From the NCBI GenBank assembly GCA_029962745.1, contig CM057157.1:20915798-20979797 (forward strand): DNA of 64,000 bases, in the 5' to 3' direction. The stretch comes from Echinometra lucunter. Lineage: Eukaryota; Echinodermata; Echinoidea; Camarodonta; Echinometridae. Numbering within the stretch: position 1 is the first letter of the stretch; each line of letters starts with the position of its first letter. Positions 37,801-51,100 of this stretch are shown in pieces. The translations under genes were made by a program, and so were the position numbers. The notes beneath the pieces were generated by a model. It made no database searches, was not told where the DNA came from, and saw only the letters and a program-made list of their open reading frames with translations.

Positions 37801-40800
37801 TGACCTATATCAGGATAAAGCTGAAAATCTCCTCTTCTTCATGGTATAATCAGCTAAAAATATGAAATGTCTTGCGAACTTTTATTCAACTTTTTATGCG
37901 GCATGTCATTCTGAACTACGCGAAGCTTCAGTTTGGGCGCTATTGTCAGAGCGGAATGCATATATTTAGGTTAAATGTGGCGTACGAAAGTTGAAACAGT
38001 AAGGTCCACACAACTTGCTAAGTATAGCGACCTATATCAGGATAAAGCTGAAAATCTCATCTATTTCATGGTATAATCAGCTAAGAATATGAAATGTCAT
38101 GCGAACTTTTATTCAACTTTTCATGCGGCATGTCATTTTGAACTATGCGAAGCTTCAGTGCGGCCGATATTGTCAGAGCGGATGGCGTATATTTAGGGTA
38201 AATGCGGCGAACGAAAGTTGAAACAGTAAGGTCCACACAACTTGGTAAGTATAGTGACCTATATCAGGATAAAGCTGAAAATCTCCTCTTTTTCATGGTA
38301 TAATCAGCTAAGAATATCAAATGTCTTGCGAAGTTTTATTCAACTTTTCATGCGGCATGTCACTTTTGAACTGTGCAAAACTTCATTGCCGACGTCCATT
38401 GTCAGAGTGGATATATTAGGGGTGAATTTGGTGGACAAAAGTTGAAACAGTAAGGTTCACACAACTTGCTAAGTATAGTGACCTATATCACGATAAAGCT
38501 GAAAATCTCTTCTGTTGCATGATGTTATCAGCTAAGAATATGAAATGTCTTGCGAATTTTTATTCAACTTTTCATGCGGGATGACATTTTGAACTGTGCG
38601 AAGCTTTGGTGCGGCCTGCATTTTCAGAGCGGATGGCATATATTTAGGATGAATGTGGCGTACCAAAGTTGAAACAGTAAGGCCCACACAACTTGCTAAA
38701 TATAGTGACCTATATCATGATAAAGCTGAAAATCCCTCTATTTCATGCTGCAATCAGCTAAGAATAAGAAATGTCTTGCGAACTTCAACTAAACTCTTCA
38801 TGCTGGATCTCATTTGAACTGCGCGAAGCTTCATCATCAGTCATGTCAGTGCGGGCGCCATTGTCAGGTAGATGAGGAAAGATGATATAGAAAGATAAAA
38901 AGAAACGATAAATTATGGAAAGACAGAAGGAAAACACGTTAGAAGAAAAGGTAAAGGCATAAGAAAAGATAAAAGAAATGATGGGAAAATAAAGGAGAAC
39001 TTGAGAAAAGATAGATAAATATGAGATAGAATGAAATAATAACATAAATGAATAGAGAATAGGAAGTTATATGAAGCATGAAAACAAAGAATAACAACAG
39101 AAAAGGTAAAAAGTGAAGAAAGAAAACAGAACTACATAGAGAATGATAGACGGCAAAGATGATAAAAAACTTAAAACATAGAATTACATAAAGAAGTGAG
39201 GAAAAAGGAGCTACGATGTTGAAATGAGAAATATGAAAATAAAGACAGAAAAGTGGGGACAGAAGCTGGGCATTTTTTCCTGGATCAATCTGCCCAGGCC
39301 AGTAATCTGCGCATAATTAAGCCATGTCCAAGCAGAGCTTCGGATTTCAGCCATGATCGATGCAGCTTTGACCTGAAATTGCATGAATGCTATCCCCGCA
39401 GAAACGATGTTTCAAATCGTTGTTTTGTATTATAATTCATGTTCTTGTTTCTGGCTTTAAAAAACCCAGACAGGTTTATAAAGTTATAGGCCTACGCGTT
39501 TATCATTTATGTCCAGAATCCTTGGTTACCACATATTCAGTTCACCTGTTATGCATATATGTTGCTGGTATATCGGGCAAGCTCAGGCAAGCATCCTAGT
39601 TGTCGTAAAAAGCGGTTCAAACGTTCTATTGCATGATCGCACCCTTTGTTTACGTAGGGAGCTTACCTGAACCTAGACCTCAATTCTACGGCGCCGACAA
39701 GTATTGAAGTTAGCTTACTAATGCGGAACCCGAATTTACGTTGTCTTTTTTTTTCCGTGTCTTATTGGTTCTTTTGAAGACACCATACAGCGATTTCCCA
39801 TTGTTCTCGGTCGCGTCACGCTTCAGTGCCCCCGAGTGGTCGCTGGAGTGGTCGCCAAAGGTAGCTCAATATTCGAAGTTTCGTAGTTTCTCCGCCAGCG
39901 CCAGCGAGCAGCTGCAGCTGAGACGAGGCGGCAGCTCGCAGCGATGGATGTTCGTTGCGTGCGTGCTATAGAAGCTCGAGCACTGCATGCATGCCGTTAT
40001 ATTATCGCACTAGCTCGCACGCTTCGTATTACTAGTATGTATAGTAGTGTGTACGATTTATGTATGCACTGTCATGCGTTATATTATGTATTGCGCACTC
40101 GTAGCGAGTGCGGCAATATAACGTTATCATATATGGCATATTCCGCCTTCCCGCGCTGATTCACTGTGTATAATACGTATAGGACAAAAATATCGGAAAA
40201 TCGTATTTTTGATGGGTAAAATCGTATGATCGTATTTGATTGATAAAATCGGACTAAATACGATAAAATCGGACTGGTTGGCATCACTGGGTGACACAAA
40301 GTCCCATCATGTGTGAAGACGAAACAGTGTGGCGCCACAGTGTGTTACCACACTGTCGCATCATGTGTGAAAGCACCTTAATGTGAAAGAAACTGTTCCA
40401 AAGCAAGTGGGAAAGTTAAATTAGTTGTACATAAATGCAGGTGTCTGTTGTGAGTTTTGTGGATTATCATATTGATTAAAAAAATTCACCAATTTTCCCC
40501 AAAAGGTACTTGAAGAGTATATCCAAAATGAGGGAATTTGAAGAGCAATCCATTCTAAAGGACATTTTTACTATGATATTCTTCCAAACTGCCTTGAGAG
40601 AAATCACAAAATCATTTTCGCCCTGCTAGAACTTAACATATCCTTTATAGCAAAAGGAGCACTAATTGTGTGTTGCATACTTTTCACAAAAATAACTTTC
40701 AAAAATAACTACAAATCATTCCTTTTCCTACTGAAAAAAATGTAATTATCATGTTGCAGCATTATTTCTTTAGTACAGATATCAAATTGTCCCTAAAATT

Positions 40801-43800
40801 ACCAATTTTAAGTTGTGATATTCACAATTTAAAGCAAAGTTGTAAAAATCAAGAGTAATACAACGGTAAATCAATTTAAGCAATTCTATAAACAACATGT
40901 CTTAGAAATTATGAGTCACAGTGATTAAGGGTAACTTCTTACCCAAAGAGCGAGTTCATGAAACAAACTTAGCCAGCAAACGATAAATAAGACTTACACT
41001 AAGTTGGACATAGCGAAATTGCAGGTTCAGTTTGACTATTTAAGTGCGATATTCATGGAACACCCCCTGGATCTACTTTAAAAAGATGGGCTTAAATTTC
41101 TTTCACACATATACCAACCTTTTTCCTGCTAGTTCCGGGAGCTGTCCGCTGAGGAGAGCTGCTAAACCTGTAGCTCCAGCTCCTTCTACCACAGCCTTCT
41201 CAACTTCTATCAGTCTTAGGATGGCTAAAGCAATGGTGTCCTCTCTGTAAACAGAAAATGAAGACTTTCAATCAAAATTATCACTACAGATGAAGTGCCA
41301 CCTTACTTTCATTTTGGTAACCACTGGTAAACACCCCTTCCCATCCCCCCCCCCTCCACCACCCAAATAATAAATGAGGACAAAACACTGCTAAGCCTTG
41401 GTCTCAAACATTCATAACAGCCGTGAAGGAAATCTGTAACATCTGAGGAGGTGCATTAGCTCTTTTGCCCTTTGGTAAGGCATTAATTCTCATTACCATG
41501 TCCCTCAAAGAGGACGTAAAGCTGCCTGTCCTCTCGTTCCTCACTTACAAGAATGCGTACTTTCTGAGCAGTCAGGTAAAACACCAAATCAACATCCTAT
41601 TCCACCCATGTGTGAAAATTTCACATTCATGTTTTTTGTAGTTAAGAGTGTACTTCATCTAAATGAATTACATGGAAAATAGTAATAAAATTCTTTGATT
41701 TACCAGCAGATTTTCATGATGAGAATTTTTCTTGTTTTCCATACAATTTGTCCCAAAATATCACAGTGACAGAAATTAATGCTTCCTAAAGCCTTAATAT
41801 CTGGGCAGACACGAGTAGACCTACATGGAATGCATTTAAAATCATAAGGATATCAAATTTGGGCAATACAACAAATTGGAAAAAAAAGCCCGGACCTAAA
41901 ATGCAATCTTGTGGCATTACTTACGCAACTGTCACCATCTTGTCAATAAGCGTGTGGCATGTGGCAAAGGAGTTGACTCCAACTACAGGTACTGCCAAAC
42001 CTGCAAATCAACAAGGTCAGAGAATGTAAAAATGGTATAAATATCACACTAAACATCAAACTGAACTAACAAATCATTAATTTTGTCATTTCAGGTTTCA
42101 GTCCTCCTTACTGGAATTTGTTGAAAATGTAGTAAAATTGTTAGATATTGCAATAAAATCAACAGCATAGTAACCAACCCTCTCTTTGAAATTTTGAATG
42201 ACAAATAGTGGGGGGGGGGGGCATTACATGTATAACTATTTAACATCAGAAATTAGAAAAGAAAGGATAACAAGTTGAGAGAAGAGAATGTAAAAATGGT
42301 ATAAATATCACACTAAAAAACAGAACTGAACTAACGAATCATTAATTCGGTCATTTTAGGTTTCAGTCCTCCTTATTGGAATTTGTTGAAAATGTAGTAT
42401 CATTGTCAGATATTGCAATAAAATCAACAGCATAGTAACCAACCCTCTCTTTGAAATTTTAAATGACAAATAGTGGGGGGGGGCATTACATGTATAACTA
42501 TTCAACATCAGAAATTAGGAAAGAAAGGATAACAATTTGAGGTATGATGGGCAGCAATACTCGGAGGAATAAACCACACGCTGCAATTTTCATACAGTTT
42601 AAAATATAACACTCCTCAATTACAGGAGAAATTTTCTCCTTTTGTTTAAATTGAAAATTCTAAATTTGTATAAGATGTCGACATACCATCAGCCAATGTG
42701 GGTCCTACTTTGAAGTATGTTGGTCTGCCTGCCTCCAAGGCTGCTGAGAAGCTCTTGGTCTGTTCTGATTCCACACCCTGTTGTTATAAAAAAAAAAAAA
42801 AGGAATGTAAGGAAAATGAATACACAGTTAAAAAAAAAAAAACAGTTAAAAAACAGTTAAAAACAATGACAACACACACAACAATGGGGGAGATCCAAGT
42901 AAAGACTTGAACATAAACCACATTCTTCAGCTATGGGTCAGGCTGGGATTTGATGGATTCCATAGTACTCTCATGGACTTTGTGCATGTGTTCCTATGAA
43001 TAAGAACATAAACTACATTACGTATAAAATTGAAAATAAAGGGGAATTACTTTACAGTAATTAAAATGAAGTTAAAATTAACCTTACTCTGCTGGAAGAT
43101 ATATCATTTCTATATGTCAATATATTGTAAACCTAGGAATGTTTGAAACATTAAACTTTCGGAAAAGGTGAATGAATGGTAGTTTTAAACGCAAGGAAAG
43201 GGCATAACTTGCAAATTTTAGCTTTATCATTTAGCACTTCTGCAGCACGAAACTTTTGTGAATTAGGACCACACATGAAGTTGACAAAATCTCCGGTTTT
43301 CCAGCAAAAAACCTGAAGATATGAATTCCTTAAGCTTCACTTACAATGATTTGAATAGAAGGGTTAAGACTCTTGACAGCAAGTGCTAAGCCAGCGATAA
43401 GCCCTGCCCCTCCGACAGGACAGACAATGGCATCTACGTCGGGCACCTGCTCAAGAATCTCCAATCCCATAGTGCCTTGCCCAGCGATGATTAGAGGGTG
43501 GTCATACCTACAGAAACAAACAAAAGAACAGTGTAAAATTACTTGCGCCTGGTCAAGCAGTGATATCAGAGTTGCATATGTACACATGCGGCAACAATAA
43601 AAACAAATGTAAAAAAATAACCTTTTCCATTCACAGGCCCTAATTTGGCATTTATTAGTGTAAAGATGAGATTTCCTTTGGGTGATCTTTATATACATTT
43701 GTTTTGTGAAGAGTTCTTAATAAAGTTTATAAATTCAATCACACAGGTGTACCTTATTCAGTACCTTGTGTGCGTGCATAAATAAAGAATATACCAGCAT

Positions 43801-45092
43801 AAGTGTCACTTACTTCTCTACTGTTCTGATATTAAGAAAAAAAAATGAACTTTTGAACTTGGAGAAGGTAACTGAACTTACAACTCAGAGTATCACCTTT
43901 CTGAATCACACACATTTTTCTACTTTGTGTAACCTTGCATATGCATACAGAAACCATCATATCATTAGGGGTTTTCTCCTTCATCTTTTATCTTTAATAT
44001 TTCTTCCCTTCCTGTCAATTAGATATGCAGGGGCCTTTATTTTTTTCTTTTTTTATAATCTTGTACTTCCCCTCCCCCTTTTTGCTCTTTCTTGTTAAAG
44101 AGAACTTTATTCTTAGGCCACTAATCTTCAAGCAGGATGCAGTGATCCTGAACAACATTGTGTGGGTCTCTCAGCAATGATCAAGGGTCATACACTTTTT
44201 TAAAGCATGCAAAATAAAAGGCCTAACTCACTTGAAGTAAAACATTTAAACAACCAGAAATGGGGTAGTCTAAAAATGAATCATCACTGAATAATGCCTT
44301 CAATTTTGCATTCCAAATCCAACGATGGGTTTCCATTAGTACAAATAAATCCGTAGCTGTTAAAAACTTTTTGTTCACTCATCCAAAAAGTTGGACAATT
44401 AAAAATCATTGAACTGATTCAGATGACAAGTGGGGAGGAAACAAAGGCAGAAAGGTTTTAAAATGTCTAAAATGGGCTAATACCTCCAAACAAAATTTCT
44501 TTTCACTTTGCAGTTGCACCAGATATCTTGACCTCATAATACCTATCATCATTGTTGCTAAAAAGCAGTGGGGTTAAATTTATTCTATTGTATGCATACA
44601 CACAGGATTTGGAGCACTATCAAACATAAACAAAAACATCATTTCCACATGCGATGGCACTTCAAGCTCCTGACGATAATGATCAAAGATTACTTTAATA
44701 ATTGGATGGGAAAATGATCAGAATTTACAATAAACAACAAGAAAAACAAGTAATGTTTCCTTTGATAAAGGTCTTTGACCAAAATGTCAGTCCAAATTTT
44801 TGGCTCCTGCAATGTTTTTTTTACCTCCTTAGTATTTACTTTTTCTTCAATATCTATTAATTACACACCAACGCAGAATATTCATATTTTGTTTCTTTTT
44901 CCTTACCCATTGACATAAAAGTAACCTCGCTTCTTTGCCAAATACATAGCCAGCTTCTTGGACTGTGAATGCAAAATGGAAAATGTGGAGAGAGAAGAAA
45001 AAAAGAATTTAAAAAATTCAGTCAGCTTCTCCATAAATCTCTCATTTCCTTCTCACTCTATCCTTTTCTTCTTTTTTTTTTTCTTTTATCTC

Positions 45093-45144
<52 letters not shown>

Positions 45145-48100
45145 ACTACCTTCTCTACCCTGTTTCCCCTTTATCCTGTCTCTCCTTTTCCTTTCTTCCT
45201 TTTCTCTCTTAAACTCATACACCGATTATGCTTTCTTTCTCTATATCTAACTCTCTCTTACTTTCTTATCCTCTATCCTTTCCTTCTTTCTTTCCTTTCT
45301 CTCCTACTCTCTCTCATTAACCATCTCTCCTTGTTTCCCTGCTGTTTCCCCTTCATCCTCTCTCTCCTCTCCTCTCCTCTCCTCTCCTCTCCCCTTTCTC
45401 TCTCCAAAACATATGCATACAATATTATATCTCTCTCTCACAGATACACTCACCTCTCCAATATCCTCTCCCTTGATGATGATAGTAGCCCCATGCTGCT
45501 TGCATCTATTGACTTTCATGATGGGGGCAATCTTGGGCATCACCACAAAGATTGGAATACCCAACTGTTTACCATGATAGGCCATCGCAAGGGCATGATT
45601 GCCTGCCGACGCAGCAATCACTCCTCTCTGTTTGTACTCCTATGGGTTGGAGAAAAAGAAATGAATGACAGAGAATCACAAGATATGAAAATCTGTTGCC
45701 ACTTTGGTAATCTGTTTACATTGGGAATTTATGGTAGACAACATGTTTAACTTCTCATAGTTTGATAAGTAGAATTTTTCTTTAAAAAGTATAATGCAAA
45801 TTAGATTTCTAATATCTTTCCAAGTTTATTTTCATTGTTTTAGATTTATATTTGACAAAATGTATCAAAGTTTATCCATTCAAGCATCAGTTTGCATCAC
45901 AAACTTCATTATCAAAGTTCCTCTGCATTTTTCCTCCCTTTTGTCTTAAAAAAAGCAAACATCTCGACAAACATTTTTTTTTTTTCGACCTGCAATTTTT
46001 CTTACTTCTGGGCTGATGCTCATCTACATAATAAATTCATGAAAATAGGATAAAAAAATAATAGTACAATTTTAAAGCATTTTGATGTATTCATGTAATG
46101 CACTATATAGTATAATATATCATTATATATGTATGATAATGGTAATGATGCTCTTCACAACAAATGAAGAAACATATACAATGCATCAAGAAAGTCACTA
46201 ACCTCAGGTAACATAAGCAGCGTATTGCGAGCTCCTCTTTCTTTAAAACTGCATAAAAATAAAAAGGAGGGGAATCTGGTAAAATTTGTTAGATTAGGGT
46301 ACAATATTCAGATTTTAATAAAATGCACATTGAAAATTCTGGACATTGGATTGCCTTACATATTTGTCAACATATCACTTGAGTCTTCAGAATTCATTTG
46401 AAAAACTGAAATAAAATTCTGTGTTTGAGCCAAAACACAATTTCGCAGAATCACTTCCAAGCTTAGTATTTCGGTGAAACTTGGAAAGTGGACTCTGAGG
46501 AAATGATAAATCTCCCTCAGGAAGTGAATTGATGCTGAATCATTGTTTCATCGATCAGGGGATATTGCCCAAATACAGACATAAATGTACACATGAGCAT
46601 TAACATAACAACTGTATCATAAATCTGTTTACTAGATTCTCCCATATGTCACTGCTAGAGTGTGTGCAATTGTTATTTATCACTGTATGTTATTTTGTCC
46701 TTTATCATTGCAATTGTTATTTATCACTGTATGTTATTTTGTCCTTTATCATTGCTATTATGACCTGATATCTTTTTTTACATTATTGAAAGAATCTTTT
46801 ACACTGCTATTTTGTCATCATGTTTGATTTATGATGCACTGCATATGAGCTTATGCAGGGCTCGGCACTCATGGGTGCCCGGGACACTTGGGTGCCCAAA
46901 TCTTTGGTCCAGATTCCCCCAAATTAATAAATTTCAAAATTAGCTCAATACCTACATGCACATACCAAAAAGTTTCAATTTGGACCCCCCATGATGAAAA
47001 ATTACTATGTATTTCAAAATTAGCTCAATACCAACATGTACATACCAAAAAAAGTTCAATTTGGACTCCCACGATGAAAACTAGTATGGAGTCCGTCAGC
47101 CCTGGTCAATGTGCAAACTATAGATATTCACCCCATGCATGTTTCATTTCGAAGAATATATGCAAAAGCTCTCTAACATATTTTGGCATGCAGAATCACT
47201 TAGAAATTTCCTGAAGAGTATTATACAGGACTAGTGGTCTGGTCGATAGGAATTTTTACTGTCAACATATCGGTAAAAAAAAATCTCGATGTCAACATAC
47301 GTGTCGACATAAGTACAATTTTTTTTTTTCCACCGGCTGAAATCGTGGTATCCAACTGTGCCCGACTGTCTGGGCGCACCAGGGTTGCCGTAGCGGCCTG
47401 CCCAGTAATGTAGCAGACTGTGACAGCTGCCAGGACAGCTGCAATAATCACACCTTATCTAGTGATGAAATCATGCCCTACATGTCTGTATTATTCATTT
47501 AATGTACCCATTCATACAATGAACTCAAAAAGTAATCGATGAGTAAAAATATCTGGACAAATTTACCTCCTGCGTAAGTGTAACTTTTTGTTTCGTGTCG
47601 TCCATGCAAATGAGTCCGACAATATCTCTCTCCTCGATCGAGCGTGCGTGATATATATAGCGCACTAAGCGCAGGTTGTTTGTGATTGCTGTATGTCCGT
47701 TTTGTACGTAGGCGAATGAATAGATGAATGAATGAATATGTGCATTTGTTTCCGCACAAATTGTGTCTGTATTCATGTGTTTTAGTGTTCCATTTCCATT
47801 TAAAGCGGCATATTGTCTATTTCCATTCCCCTCTCCCCGTTTTGTTTTTTGGTTTTTGGGGGGGTTTTTTGCCGTTCTGTCTTCTAAATTTGTAGTTACT
47901 CTTGAAATCCTGTTTTTGAGTATGAGTCACTTCATGCGTGTTTCCCGTTTTCATTCGAATTGTTCCGTTTGTGCTTTGAGAAATGTAAAAAAGTAGTCCA
48001 GTAAAGATAATGCAGACAAATATCATAAATGAAATTATAACATCCCATGAATTTCGGATCTTTGAAAATTAAGGAGGCGGCCACCTCCTGCCCCCTCCCG

Positions 48101-51100
48101 TGGGCTTTATCTATTGGGGCATGGGCAGGCAACCCTATGGCAAAAATGCGGGGAAAAATATCTGTAGAGAAGACTAATACAAACTATAATAGACAAACGC
48201 ATTTGACAGAACCTAACGCCTAGCGATCGGCCTCCCGTGCGCGATCGCCTTCCGTGCCGTGCATGTGGCACCGCCCTGGTTACGATATCTGTTTTGCAAA
48301 GGGCAAATTGATCTTCTAAGATCATTGTGTATATTTTCAAACGTCCATTCCATGATGGAAATCTGCAGAGAGCTAAAACTAGGATACGCTAGCTATAGAC
48401 AAGTCCGTCACATTACCGTTAGTCATAAGTACTACATTGTAAATAAGTGTCAGCATCACCGTCTGTTTCGAATGATCGATGTTAGTCGTGAATTAAACAG
48501 ACCTCTTGTAGGTTGTTATTTTCTGTTGACATAAAAAGAATCCATGTCAACATGTCAGCATATTTTGTTTGTCGACATTAATGTCGACAAAACTCATGTC
48601 GACCAGACCACTATACAGGACCCATACTAAATTGCCACCTACTAAATAGACAGTTAGCTTGGGCAGCTCTGGTGCCTTTTTTAAAATCAATGGCACAATC
48701 TATTTTTCATAGATTTTCTATACAAGTATTCAGATTTTCAGTTGTGCATGTTTTTACAACTTACTGTATATGCCTAGTGCCTGCTAAGAAGCCTGGGCTG
48801 GTATTCTGAAAATTGTTTTATATTTCATCTCATGTTAATTGTCATAGTAATCAGAAATAGGGTAAGCCATTGGCTTATACCACATGCTGGTCCATGGGCG
48901 CAATTTTGCACAGTTCAAACCACTCAAAAGCTCGCCTTCAAAATTTGTTATGACAATTAAAAGAGTGAAGATAAGATAAAAGACAAGCCAATAGGAAGAT
49001 TGTGTCTCGCCCACCCGTGGCTAAATAACACGGAAGTTTCTCCAAGTACATCCCTTGCCCTAACCAAGTTTGATGTCACAAGAAAGTCTTGCAGGTCGTA
49101 AAGTTTGACCTAAAATGACCTTTCACCTTACCATGTGACCTGACAGCACAATAGCATGAATGTACCCCTAGTGCATCTATCACCCAAATTTGGTTGCTAT
49201 TGCAGCAACATGTGCCAAGTTATGCGTCATAAGAGAGTCTTGCAGGTAAACTTTAACGTTTGAAATACAAGAAATGACAGAGGAAAAGCAAATTCAAGAA
49301 TTTGAAAACATCTGTAACATATGACCTCCAATGACCTTTCACCTTATCATGTGAAGTCCAACAGAATGATAACATGCACTTCCCCTTAGTGATCTGCAAC
49401 CCAAGTTTGACTGAAAAGTGTGACACGGTTGCAAAGTTTTGTGTCATAAGAGAGTCTTGCACGTAAACTTTAACCGTTCAACGTTTGACCTGTAATGACC
49501 TTTGACCTGACCATGTGACCTCTGACTGGACCATAACATGCAGGTCCCCTTAGTGCATCTACAACCCAAGTTTGATAGATAAGTGTCACACGGTTGCAGA
49601 GTTTTGTGTCATAAGAGAGTCTTGCACATAAACTTTAATGTTTGACCTGAAATGACCTTTGACCTTACCATGTGACCTATGACTGGACCATAACATGCAG
49701 GTCCCCTTAGTGCATCGACAACCCAAGTTTGATAGATAAGTGTCACACGGTTGCAGAGTTTTGAGTCATAAGAGAGTCTTGCACGTAAACTTCAACGTTT
49801 GACCTGAAATGACCTTTGACCTTACCATGTGACCTCTGACTGGACCATAACATGCAGGTCCCCTCAGTGCATCTACAACCCAAGTTTGGTTGAAAAGTGA
49901 GTCACGGTTGCAAAGTTATGTGTGATAAGAGAGTCTTGCACGTCAACTTTAACATTTGACCTGAAATGACCTTTGACCTTACCATGTGACCTCTGACTGG
50001 ACAATAAGATGCAGGTCCCCTTAGTGCATCTACAACCCAAGTTTGATTGAACAGTGTCACACAGTTGCAGAGTTTTGTGTCATAAGAGAGTCTTGCACGT
50101 AAATTTTAACGTTTGACCTAAAATGACCTTTGACCTTACCATGTGACCTCTGACTAGAGCATAACATGCAGGTCCGCTTAGGGCATCTACAACCCAAGTT
50201 TGGTTGAAAAGTGAGTCACGGTTGCAGAGTTTTGTGTCATAAGAGAGTCTTGCACGTAAACTTTAACGTTTGACCTGAAATGACCTTTGACCTTACCATG
50301 TGACCTCTGACTGGACCATAACATGCAGGTCCCCTTAGTGCATCTACAACCCAAGTTTGGTTGAAAAGTGAGTCACGGTTGCCAAGTTATCTTTCATAAC
50401 GTTTGTGACGGACGGACGGACGACGGACGGACGACGGACGGACGACGGACGGACGACGGACGGACGACGGACGGACGACATTTGGATCCCTTAGTCTCGC
50501 CTTCACCTCCGGTGGGCGAGACAATAAAACAATTTTCAGAATACCAGCCCCGAAATATATTGTTTTCAGCTTACCTTCCTGTGGTCTGTAGGTAATCTTT
50601 CTTCAAGTACAATTCCATTCCCACAACCCCTGACAGATTAGATTTCTGCAAAGAAATGAAACAATAGTCAGTTTTATTAATTCAATTAGTGGTATCTGCA
50701 TTGTATTTCTTAATCATTTTCTTATCATTATTATCATTATTATTCATTATCATTATTTTCTTCTTTTTATCTTTCGTCTTTAGGAATTTTTGTATCTATT
50801 CATCTATTTTAAATCTCATTCATTTTTGTAATTTTTTTTCCAGGGGGGGGGGGGGGGGGGGGAGGGGGTCACAGTTCACCAAGCCACATGTACATGTAAA
50901 CAAGCCCTTAACACACCTGGGTCAAGAGTAGCACACGTACATATAAATAAATGACCTGTCAAGGACCACATGGAAGTGCTTGAACCCAAGAAAGTTCAAA
51001 CACCTGTAATCACACGATGACTAACACCTGGCACATCATAAATGAAGTACAACTGAATTGTTAAATTGCTGAAATTAACTTCTTTGTTGATTTCTATGAT

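Larger units (their letters stand above)
30259..40377. mobile_element. 10.1-kb inverted-repeat-bounded element filled with satellite (dehydratase intron 10)
   Basis: Left TIR 30260-30311 and right TIR 40326-40377 are reverse complements over about 52 bp: the outer 36 bp starting GGTGCTTTCACACATGATGC match perfectly and the inner part has 3 differences. The right end abuts TTAA (40378-40381); the left abuts CTAA (30255-30258), consistent with a TTAA target duplication with one change and one extra G. Inside are unique flanks (30312-31600; 38880-40325) and two head-to-head 228-bp satellite arrays. No transposase reading frame was found. It makes up over 90% of an 11,045-bp intron. Confidence 0.75.
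48795..50550. mobile_element. 1.76-kb inverted-repeat element carrying a 157-bp tandem array with DR1 motifs
   Basis: Perfect 26-bp terminal inverted repeats: GGGCTGGTATTCTGAAAATT... (48795-48820) and its reverse complement (50525-50550). A second inner pair of GTCTCGCCCACC / GGTGGGCGAGAC words lies near 49003 and 50511. Between them are about eight to nine tandem units, then an 11-bp minisatellite. No coding frame. The right end lies 24 bp from the splice donor of dehydratase exon 3 (exon end 50575). Confidence 0.85.

Noticed and set aside
31600..38880. CRISPR-like regular repeats
   Set aside because: Units are contiguous 228-bp satellite monomers with no unique spacers, in a eukaryotic intron.
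44958..45212. Open frame across the (TC)n tract
   Set aside because: Repeat-derived Ser/Leu runs; overlaps an intron of the dehydratase gene.
45304..45621. Dehydratase exon 5 extended as a long single open frame
   Set aside because: Only 45454-45639 is exon; the extension past the GTGAGT donor runs into the CT-rich tract and departs from the family sequence.
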